Part shown: in pieces, positions 51,522 through 57,971 of the stretch
Layout of the letters: each line of letters begins with the position of its first letter
Numbering within the stretch: position 1 is the first letter of the stretch
DNA from: Beduinella massiliensis
Lineage (GTDB): Bacteria > Bacillota > Clostridia > Christensenellales > Aristaeellaceae
Length of the DNA: 64,000 nt
Direction: 5' to 3'
NCBI RefSeq assembly: GCF_900199405.1
Contig: NZ_LT963430.1
Span: 868,001 to 932,000 of the forward strand
The notes under the pieces: model-generated
Told to the model about the DNA's origin: nothing
The model's database searches: none
What the model saw: only the letters and a program-made list of their open reading frames with translations
Translations under genes and position numbers: made by a program

Positions 51522-52121
51522 TCAATCGACGGTGACCTCGCTGGTGTCGCCCTGCGACGCGGCCTTGAGCACGGCGGCGTACAAGAGCTTCGCCTCGCCG
51601 GAGGTGACCGTCGCGCCGGTCACGCCGTCGATGTCCGCCGGGGCGGCGGCGGCCTTGATCTGCTCCGCGATCTGCGGCAGCCACTCGCTGGGCGGCGGAT
51701 TCATGGGATAGGCCTCCGGCGACAGCGTGCTCTTGCGCTCGCCGTCCTTGAAGGCGTCAAGGTCGACGTCCTTCACCGCGCCGCCCTCGAAGACGACCGT
51801 CAGCGCCGTCTGCCAGCCCTGTCCCTTGTCCTTGGCGTAGGCCTCGGACATGCGCGCGGTGTACGTCCCGTCCTTGGCGTCCGTCACAGGCGGCACGTTC
51901 TCCATGTCGGGCGACGTGCCCGCGGGCGCCTCGCTCGGCTCCGACGTCGGACTTTCCGTCGGTTGCTGCGTGGGCGCCTCGGTCGCCTGCGCGGTCGGGC
52001 TCGGCTGAGCGGTGGCGGCGGCCGTCGGGGCGGCGGTCGTGGTGGGGGTCGGCTGGGCGCTGCAGGCGGCGAGGGCCAGCGCCAAAGAGGCGCAAAGCAG
52101 GATACAGAGGGTTCGCTTCAT
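51522..52121 (-). CDS. FMN-binding domain lipoprotein
   Basis: 199 residues. Lipoprotein signal MKRTLCILLCASLALALAAC with lipobox LAAC (Cys20), a Thr/Pro/Ala/Ser-rich linker of about 65 residues, then an FMN-binding domain (about 95-199). The DGVTGATVTS motif is the flavin attachment site: ApbE joins FMN to its Thr in such proteins. Together with KDGTYTARMSEAY at the start of the domain this is the usual layout of extracytosolic flavoproteins in Firmicutes electron transfer. It is a single gene, so its partner is unknown. ATG 52121 is chosen because the signal peptide begins there. Confidence 0.88.
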   Translation of the reverse strand: MKRTLCILLCASLALALAACSAQPTPTTTAAPTAAATAQPSPTAQATEAPTQQPTESPTSEPSEAPAGTSPDMENVPPVTDAKDGTYTARMSEAYAKDKGQGWQTALTVVFEGGAVKDVDLDAFKDGERKSTLSPEAYPMNPPPSEWLPQIAEQIKAAAAPADIDGVTGATVTSGEAKLLYAAVLKAASQGDTSEVTVD

Positions 52122-52267
52122 CTTTAAGGCATTCCTTTCCGTGTTAAAATGATGCTTGTACCTTTGGTGTATGCGGCGGGAGGCAGGATTATCCCTGCGC
52201 GCGTTGTCGCGCTCAGCCAAATTCTGCGCGCACCTTGCGGGCAAGACGACATTTTTTGGCTTTCCCC

Positions 52268-52296
52268 TTGAAATCGTTCGGGTATGCGGGTAAAAT
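52268..52296 (+). promoter_or_regulatory. Promoter of guaA
   Basis: TTGAAA (52268-52273), 17 bp, TAAAAT (52291-52296), 47 bp before the start codon. No purine riboswitch fits in so short a leader. Confidence 0.7.
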
Positions 52297-52343
52297 AAGG
52301 GGATGTTTCAGAAGCATTTTCACGGACGAAAAGGAGGAACCTC

Positions 52344-53885
52344 ATGCAGGAGGTACAGCGCATCGTCATTTTGGATTTCGGCGCACAGTATACCCAGCTG
52401 ATCGCGCGCCGCGTTCGCGAGGCGAACGTCTTTTGCGAAGTCGTCCCATATCATACGTCCCTGGAGGACATCCGGGCCAAGCGTCCCGCAGGCGTCATCC
52501 TCTCGGGAGGGCCCGCCTCGGTGCTCGACGCGGACGCTCCGACGGTCGATCCGGGTCTGTACGCGCTGGGCGTGCCGGTGCTGGGCATCTGCTACGGCAT
52601 GCAGCTCACCGCGCACCTGCTCGGCGGGCGCGTGGAGCGTGCGGCGCAGCGCGAGTACGGCCGCGTGCAGGTGGAGATGGACACGGAGAGCCGCCTGTTG
52701 GCTGGGCTTTCGCCCGTGTCGCAGTGCTGGATGAGCCACACCTACCACGTGACCGCCGCGCCGGAGGGCTTCGTCTCGATCGCCCGGTCCGCAAACTGCG
52801 GTTTCTGCGCGATGCAGGATGCGGCGCGCGGCATCTACTGCGTGCAGTTCCACCCGGAGGTCACCCACAGCGAGGAGGGGCAGCGGGTGCTGCGCAACTT
52901 CGTGCTGGACATCTGCGGCTGCCGGGGGGACTGGACGATGTCCGCCTTCGTCCGGGACGCGGTCGCGTCGATCCAAAGGACCGTGGGCGGCGGGCGCGTG
53001 CTGCTGGGGCTCTCCGGCGGCGTGGATTCCTCCGTCGCGGCGGCGCTGATTTCAAAGGCCATCGGGGAGCGGCTGACCTGCGTGTACGTGGATCACGGCT
53101 TCATGCGAAAGGACGAGACGGAGCAGGTGAAGGACGTGTTTACGAACCTGTTCCCGGTAAACCTCGTCGCGGTGGACGCGCGCGATCGCTTCCTCCAGGC
53201 GGTTGCGGGCGTCGCCGAGCCGGAGCAGAAGCGCAAGATCATCGGGGCGGAGTTCGTCGCGGTCTTTGCGCAGGAGGCCGAAAAGATCGGGGCGGTGGAC
53301 TTCCTCGCGCAGGGCACAATTTACCCGGACGTGATCGAGTCCGGTTCGGTCAAGGGCAGCGCGGTCATCAAGTCGCACCACAACGTCGGGGGCCTGCCCG
53401 AAAACCTGCGGTTCAAGGCGCTGCTGGAGCCGCTGCGCATGCTCTTCAAGGACGAGGTGCGCAAGGTCGGGGAGGAGCTGGGCATGCCCGCGGACATGGT
53501 CTGGCGTCAGCCGTTCCCGGGGCCGGGCCTCGCGATCCGCATCGTCGGGGACATCACGGAGGAAAAGCTTGGCATCGTTCGCGAGAGCGACGCGATTTTG
53601 CGCGCGGAGGTCGGCGCGGCGGGGCTGGAGCGCTCGATCAACCAGTACTTCACGGTGCTGACGGGCGTGCGCTCGGTGGGCGTCATGGGCGACGAGCGCA
53701 CATACGACTACACCGTGGCCATCCGCGCTGTCACCACCGACGACTTCATGACCGTGGACTGGGCGCGCCTGCCGTACGACCTGCTGGCCCGCGTCTCCGA
53801 GCGCATCGTCAACGAGGTCGGCCACGTGAACCGCGTGGTGTTCGACATCACCACCAAGCCCCCGGCATCGGTGGAGTGGGAATGA
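52344..53885 (+). CDS. guaA: GMP synthase (glutamine-hydrolysing)
   Basis: 513 residues, the normal length. GATase domain: [20 protein letters not shown], nucleophile Cys83 in GICYGMQL, and QFHPEVTH with the His-Glu pair near 173-176. ATP-pyrophosphatase domain: [11 protein letters not shown] and RKIIGAEF, followed by the dimerisation domain ending KPPASVEWE. Converts XMP to GMP with glutamine and ATP. A second, truncated paralogue lies at 60965. The start is ATG 52344 behind AAGGAGGAA. Confidence 0.97.
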   Translation: MQEVQRIVILDFGAQYTQLIARRVREANVFCEVVPYHTSLEDIRAKRPAGVILSGGPASVLDADAPTVDPGLYALGVPVLGICYGMQLTAHLLGGRVERAAQREYGRVQVEMDTESRLLAGLSPVSQCWMSHTYHVTAAPEGFVSIARSANCGFCAMQDAARGIYCVQFHPEVTHSEEGQRVLRNFVLDICGCRGDWTMSAFVRDAVASIQRTVGGGRVLLGLSGGVDSSVAAALISKAIGERLTCVYVDHGFMRKDETEQVKDVFTNLFPVNLVAVDARDRFLQAVAGVAEPEQKRKIIGAEFVAVFAQEAEKIGAVDFLAQGTIYPDVIESGSVKGSAVIKSHHNVGGLPENLRFKALLEPLRMLFKDEVRKVGEELGMPADMVWRQPFPGPGLAIRIVGDITEEKLGIVRESDAILRAEVGAAGLERSINQYFTVLTGVRSVGVMGDERTYDYTVAIRAVTTDDFMTVDWARLPYDLLARVSERIVNEVGHVNRVVFDITTKPPASVEWE

Positions 53886-54035
53886 GAGACGCCGCCCGCA
53901 AAGCCGCATAAACAGGCGCTTTGCCGAGGCGAAACCCGCCGTTTGATAGCGGATTGACAGAAGCCGCCATTTGACCGCTTGCTTTTTTCACGCCCGTGGG
54001 ACGAGTGGTTTACAGGTGTATATCCTTATCCAAGA

Positions 54036-54083
54036 CAAAAGGTCTTGCCGGCTTTCGCAGTTAGCAAGACCTTTTGTTATTTT
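54036..54083 (+). terminator. Intrinsic terminator with 13-bp stem
   Basis: CAAAAGGTCTTGC (54036-54048) pairs perfectly with GCAAGACCTTTTG (54064-54076), then TTATTTTT. It may belong to the imported segment. Confidence 0.7.
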
Positions 54084-54089
54084 TGGGGT

Positions 54090-54377
54090 TGGGTTGCTTT
54101 TGAAAATCTTCCGTCAACATATCGCTCAATCCTTGTGAAATCACTCGTGCCCGCCGCCGACAAGACGATAGGCGAACGAAAGAAAGCATTACAGGCGCTA
54201 AAAAAGGAACTTGACGGCTACAAATCTGTCAAGGGACAAATCAATGTTGCGGCGGTGCAACAGGAAAACGTCACTTTTCGCAAGCAAAACGAACAGTATA
54301 AAGTCATACTTCGTGAGCTTGGGTTTCTTCATTCACCAGAAAAAAAGAGTATCTACGATATGATGAACAACCGATAA
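54090..54377 (+). pseudogene. C-terminal fragment of a mobilisation-type coiled-coil protein
   Basis: The open frame encodes about 80 residues of charged coiled coil: TIGERKKALQALKKELDGYK, QENVTFRKQNEQYKVILREL, then GFLHSPEKKSIYDMMNNR. Such tails (LxELGxxHSxxKKxxYDxM) resemble the C-terminus of plasmid or ICE relaxases/mobilisation proteins. There is no SD or start codon and no N-terminal domain, so it is a remnant. Family assignment is weak. Confidence 0.4.
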
Positions 54378-54394
54378 TTTATTTCCACATTATA

Positions 54395-54424
54395 TTGACT
54401 TTCATGCGCATGTTAGTATATAAT
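54395..54424 (+). promoter_or_regulatory. Promoter of the ribbon-helix-helix gene
   Basis: TTGACT (54395-54400), 18 bp, TATAAT (54419-54424). Confidence 0.65.
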
Positions 54425-54441
54425 ATATATGCGCATGAAAG
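54399..54441. promoter_or_regulatory. Operator: 13-bp perfect inverted repeat over the promoter
   Basis: CTTTCATGCGCAT (54399-54411) is exactly inverted at 54429-54441, centred on the -10 box. Each arm contains the sub-palindrome ATGCGCAT. This is what an Arc/CopG-type dimer of dimers binds, so self-repression is likely. Confidence 0.7.
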
Positions 54442-54453
54442 TGAGGCGAATAT

Positions 54454-54639
54454 ATGGCGCAAAAAAAGATGGGGCGTCCACCATCTGGCGATAAACCGAT
54501 GAAAGAACGGATATTTGTTTTAGTCAATGATGAAACAAAAGACAAGCTGGAGCAATGCAAAAAAGCATTGGGAACAACAACGTCTGATGTTGTCCGTAAA
54601 GGTATCGACAAGGTGTTTGATAGCCTCGAAAAAAAATAG
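54454..54639 (+). CDS. Ribbon-helix-helix (Arc/CopG-type) regulator
   Basis: 61 residues. MAQKKMGRPPSGDKPMKERI is an AT-hook-like start (GRPPSG), then the beta strand RIFVLVNDETKDKLEQCKK, helix, turn and helix TTTSDVVRKGIDKVFDSLEKK. This is the pattern of small regulators of plasmids and conjugative elements that control their own promoter. The exact palindrome around its promoter supports this. Codon use is AT-rich. It may be the antitoxin or copy-control part of a lost mobile element; no toxin gene is seen. Confidence 0.8.
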   Translation: MAQKKMGRPPSGDKPMKERIFVLVNDETKDKLEQCKKALGTTTSDVVRKGIDKVFDSLEKK

Positions 54640-54786
54640 AAGGAAGCGGCGGATCCCACACAAAGCAACTCGCCGCTTCCCTCCCACACAGCTACCACAA
54701 GGGCAGACTGCATAAATATTATACACTGTGCGGCGCGTTCTTGCAAGGTGTTGTGTGCAATCAATGCCGAAAGGACGGATCACCGA

Positions 54787-54915
54787 ATGATTGACATTTT
54801 GGAAGAACTCGCCAACGATAACCTCCACCCCAATTCCCGATATTACAGAAGGAATACCGCGTTTGACCTTGCAACGAAAAAAGCTTCCGATGCAGAAGGC
54901 GCGCTGGGAGGTTGA
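54787..54915 (+). CDS. Small mobile-element protein, N-terminal DUF6809-like
   Basis: 42 residues (MIDILEELANDNLHPNSRYY...). It resembles the first part of proteins found in ICEs and transposons of Clostridia (pattern M..ILExLxxGxLxPxxR). It has no strong SD. It lies 4 bp before a longer, related small gene. It may be the broken front part of a once longer gene. Confidence 0.4.
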   Translation: MIDILEELANDNLHPNSRYYRRNTAFDLATKKASDAEGALGG

Positions 54916-54919
54916 ATAG

Positions 54920-55204
54920 ATGAAGAACATCTTGGAGCTATTTTATGACCAGCCGGGCGACTGGCGCGGGATTCCGAACGGACAGGATTCCCCTTTCGTG
55001 AGAACGGCGCGTATCAAGAACGAAAATTTGGAAATGCTCAACGACAGCATGACGGACGAGCAGAAGCAGCTCATGGAAGCCTATTTCGACGCCGATACCA
55101 AAATTGAGGGCATGATGAACTTTGATAGGTTCCGGTATGCGTTCCACCTCGGCGCACAGCTCATGGCTGAACTGATTCAGGGTAAAGAGGAACTATTGAA
55201 GTAA
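54920..55204 (+). CDS. Small mobile-element protein, DUF6809-like
   Basis: 94 residues, acidic: MKNILELFYDQPGDWRGIPN, then IKNENLEMLNDSMTDEQKQL and FDRFRYAFHLGAQLMAELIQ, typical of the small 'FxxGFRLGxxLMxE' proteins of ICEs and Tn elements. SD GGGAGG lies before ATG 54920. Function unknown. Confidence 0.65.
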   Translation: MKNILELFYDQPGDWRGIPNGQDSPFVRTARIKNENLEMLNDSMTDEQKQLMEAYFDADTKIEGMMNFDRFRYAFHLGAQLMAELIQGKEELLK

Positions 55205-55384
55205 CAGCGCGACCGGTAGAAGGGGTGGGTCATGACGCCTGTTTTAGAGGGCTCAGTTCAAACTATACAGGCCCCCCTTGACTGTGCCCGCAAGGGCGCA
55301 TGAACACGGGGCGTTTTGACCTCTAAGTACCTACAATCACCGGCTGAACACAAGAGGTTAGGGCTTGTCCTTAACCTCTTGTCA
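55205..55384. other. Spacer with a long hairpin
   Basis: ACAAGAGGTTAGGG (55350-55363) pairs with CCTTAACCTCTTGT (55369-55382) with one G-T pair and no T tract. No gene. It may mark the edge of the IS3 remnant. Confidence 0.45.
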
Positions 55385-55800
55385 TTAGGGCCTGCTGTAT
55401 TTAACAATACGCGCAAACCACCCGCAGAAATTCTCCATAGCAGCATTGGCATAGGGACATCCAGAGCTGGACATGGAGGGCTGAAAGCGGGATTCTTTGC
55501 TTAGGTCGAAGGATGCTTCGGAGGGGTATTGAGACCCTTGGTCACTGCGGAGTGCGAGTCCGTCAGTGACCTTTTCTGTTATCATGGCGTCGCGGATCGT
55601 CTGCCTAACCCGCGATGCGGCCATGTCGCCGCCAATGCGGCAGGCCAGAACCATTCGCCCGCAAAGATCAATGACTGCGCAGCATTCCTTGCGGTGCGGC
55701 AATATAAGTAATGTCTGCTGCCCAGAACCTATTGGGCTGGCACGGCTCAAAGGCACGCTGCAGCGGATTCGGGTATTTCATTGTCTGTTTTAGGGGTTGC
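55385..55800 (-). pseudogene. IS3-family transposase (orfB integrase core) remnant
   Basis: On the minus strand, from about 55800: NPLQRAFEPCQPNRFWAADI, TYIAAPQG (first catalytic Asp in ADITYI), then a shift of frame near 55690 into CAVIDLCGRMVLACRIGGDM, TEKVTDGLALRSDQGSQYPS (second Asp) and NAAMENFCGWF (Glu). These are the DDE triad and spacing of IS3-group transposases. A frameshift, lost N-terminus and early end after KYSRP show that it is dead. Confidence 0.8.
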
Positions 55801-55972
55801 AGTCCAGCCGCAAGGCGGGCTTTTTTGTTCGCGGTACAGGGTGAAAAGGTGCAAGGCGGGCAATCATTTGCGGTGTAAACCGGAAATCAACCGATAAGTG
55901 CGCGATAAGCGGTGGACGCAACCGGCGTATTTCGCTAAAATAAGGCCATCAAACGTTGAAAGGAGCAGGCAG

Positions 55973-56383
55973 ATGGTGATTTATCAAATGGCGGCTATCC
56001 TGTATACGCTGTTTTTGCTTGCGGTAATGGGCGTGGCGGTGTATCTTCTCGTGCTGGTCATCAAGGCGCTAAAAAAGTACATCAATTCCAAGGAGACGCG
56101 CGAAGAAAAAAGAATGATTAAAAAATCCCTGGGGGAGGAATTGAAGGAAAACCGGCTCCGCTGCAAGATGACGCAGGAATTCGTCGCGGAAACGCTGGGC
56201 GTCAGCCGGCAGGCCGTGTCCAAATGGGAAAATGGAATTGTCGACCCGAGCACGTCCAATCTGTTGGCGGTTGCAAAGCTCTATGGAATGTCAGCGGAGG
56301 AACTCCTGCAAAACGTCGATCGTGGTCAGGGGAAAAAAGAAGACGATTCAGATGCAAAGGAGGGCTTGCGCGATGGAGATTGA
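55973..56383 (+). CDS. Membrane-anchored XRE-type HTH protein
   Basis: 136 residues. An N-terminal membrane segment (about 10-33, LYTLFLLAVMGVAVYLLVLV) is followed by a basic linker and a C-terminal HTH_3 domain (about 55-110: LGEELKENRLRCKMTQEFVA, ETLGVSRQAVSKWENG, DPSTSNLLAVAKLYGMSAEE). The order membrane then HTH is unusual, as most XRE proteins carry the HTH first. It overlaps the TraX-family gene by 11 bases and probably regulates or senses with it. ATG 55973 follows AAGGAG. Confidence 0.85.
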   Translation: MVIYQMAAILYTLFLLAVMGVAVYLLVLVIKALKKYINSKETREEKRMIKKSLGEELKENRLRCKMTQEFVAETLGVSRQAVSKWENGIVDPSTSNLLAVAKLYGMSAEELLQNVDRGQGKKEDDSDAKEGLRDGD

Positions 56384-57185
56384 ACGAAGCGGCCGCAGAT
56401 GGCAGAGCTTGAATGCGACAACACTGAAATACATCGCGGCTGCCTTGATGTTCCTGGATCATATCCACCAGATGTTCGTGGCCGCAGGAGCGCCGATGTG
56501 GCTGACGATGGCCGGCAGGCCCGTATTTCCGATGTTTTTGTTTGCCGCTGCCGACAGCTTCCACTATACCCACAGTAAAAAGAAGTACTTGCAGCGGCTC
56601 CTTTTTGCCAGCTGGGGCATGACGGCCTTTACCTTCCTATTGCAGCGCATCGTGCCAAATGAAAATGCGGTTTTGATGAACAATGCGTTCAGCACCTTTT
56701 TTATAACGGGCCTGTACATGCTGTTTTGGGACTGGTTCGTGGAGGGCATTCAAAAAAAGTCGCCCGGGAAAATCGTGAAGGCGGTTCTGTGCTGCTTCCT
56801 TCCGATTTTAAGTGCGCTTCCCGTCTATCTTGTGGCAACGCTTTCGTTCAACGAAAATATCCCCGCCGCCACAATACGGCTTCTTGCGACCCTCTCGCTG
56901 CTCATCCCCAATATTTTGACCGTCGAAGGCGGTTTCTCGCTCGTGGTGTTGGGCCTGTTCTTCTACATTTTCAGGAAACACAGGGTGCTGCAAATGGCAG
57001 GCCTGCTCCTTTTATCGACGTGGGTATATCTCTCCGGCGGTGGGATTCAGTGCCTCATGGGACTCGCCGCGATCCCGATGGCGCTGTACAACGGCGAGCG
57101 CGGCAAAGGCATGAAGAAGTTTTTCTACGTCTTTTACCCGGCCCACATCGGCATTCTCTATATCCTCTCCGCGCTGCTCCTATAA
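56373..57185 (+). CDS. TraX-family membrane protein (probable acyltransferase-like)
   Basis: 270 residues with about eight membrane segments. The TraX signature is at the N-terminus: LNATTLKYIAAALMFLDHIH, then AGRPVFPMFLFAAADSFHYT, with conserved Asp-His and Arg. Near the end KKFFYVFYPAHIGILYIL is typical. TraX acetylates pilin on F plasmids, but chromosomal Firmicutes homologues have no known substrate and probably modify a surface component. ATG 56373 follows AAAGGAGGG and overlaps the HTH gene, so the two are one unit. Confidence 0.85.
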   Translation: MEIERSGRRWQSLNATTLKYIAAALMFLDHIHQMFVAAGAPMWLTMAGRPVFPMFLFAAADSFHYTHSKKKYLQRLLFASWGMTAFTFLLQRIVPNENAVLMNNAFSTFFITGLYMLFWDWFVEGIQKKSPGKIVKAVLCCFLPILSALPVYLVATLSFNENIPAATIRLLATLSLLIPNILTVEGGFSLVVLGLFFYIFRKHRVLQMAGLLLLSTWVYLSGGGIQCLMGLAAIPMALYNGERGKGMKKFFYVFYPAHIGILYILSALLL

Positions 57186-57229
57186 AAAGAGGCCGGCCCG
57201 TGCGGAACCGGCCAGCCGACCGTGCGTCC

Positions 57230-57739
57230 TCAGAGGACCAGCGAGGGCGCCGCGTACACGCGGGCCTTCATTTCGCCGTTGAGCAGGTAGAGGCCCCTGG
57301 CGTCGCTGCCGAAGAGCTCCATCTTCGTGATGAGGTCGGCGGCGTTCTTTTCCTCCTCGCCCTGTTCCTTCACGAACCAGTCCAGGAATTGCAGCGTGCG
57401 GTAGTCGCCCGCCGCCTGCGCCGCGCCGTAGAGGGCGTCGATCCGCGAGGTGATGTACCGCTCGTGTTCGAGCGAAGCGCGCAGCGGGTCTGCCAGAGAG
57501 GCAGACGCATGGTCTGGCTTGGCGATGGGCTGCAGGACGACGGCCTGACCGTTATTTTGCAGGTATCGGTAAATCAGCAGCGCGTGGTCCTGCTCCTCCT
57601 TTGCCTGCACCTCAAACCAGTTCGCGAAGCCGTCCATGCCCTTGGCCTGATAAAAGCTCGCCATGTCGAGATACAGGTACGCGGAATAAAACTCCTTGTT
57701 GATCTGATCGTCTAAAAGCCGCGAGATAGCTTGCTCCAT
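57230..57739 (-). CDS. ftnA: Ferritin (FtnA type)
   Basis: 169 residues. Four-helix bundle with ferroxidase ligands: INKEFYSAYLYLDMASFYQA, VQAKEEQDHALLIYRYL (Glu and His), LEHERYITSRIDALYG and FLDWFVKEQGEEEKNAADLI. Stores iron and protects from oxygen in the cytoplasm. ATG 57739 follows AAGGAAGGAA; the frame is open much further up but without a start signal. A single gene, convergent to the TraX pair. Confidence 0.93.
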   Translation of the reverse strand: MEQAISRLLDDQINKEFYSAYLYLDMASFYQAKGMDGFANWFEVQAKEEQDHALLIYRYLQNNGQAVVLQPIAKPDHASASLADPLRASLEHERYITSRIDALYGAAQAAGDYRTLQFLDWFVKEQGEEEKNAADLITKMELFGSDARGLYLLNGEMKARVYAAPSLVL

Positions 57740-57931
57740 CGAAAATTCCTTCCTTTCAGGCAGTTCGTGCGGTTCATCCGGCCGAAGACGCCTTTTCAGT
57801 AGCAAGTATCTGCCGGGAGGGACGCGGGTATTCCGCGGACTGGCCCGCATCGCGGAGAAATCCGACAGGCGGACTGCAATGCCGCCGGCATAAGGCGGGG
57901 GAATCCTGTGTGTTCCGGCGAGGGAAGAAAG

Positions 57932-57966
57932 GACGGCCATGCTTTCGCGCGAAAAGCATGGCCGTC
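57932..57966. terminator. Terminator hairpin after the hybrid kinase gene
   Basis: GACGGCCATGCTT pairs with AAGCATGGCCGTC around TCGCGCGAA. On the minus strand it follows the stop codon by a few bases and leads into CTTTCTT. Confidence 0.7.
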
Positions 57967-57971
57967 TTCTC

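Larger units (their letters stand above)
53886..54398. other. 513-bp region with mobile-element debris
   Basis: It contains a terminator at 54036, the mobilisation-like fragment to 54377, and no intact gene. Base composition becomes clearly AT-richer from about 54000 on, unlike the neighbouring genes. Confidence 0.6.
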
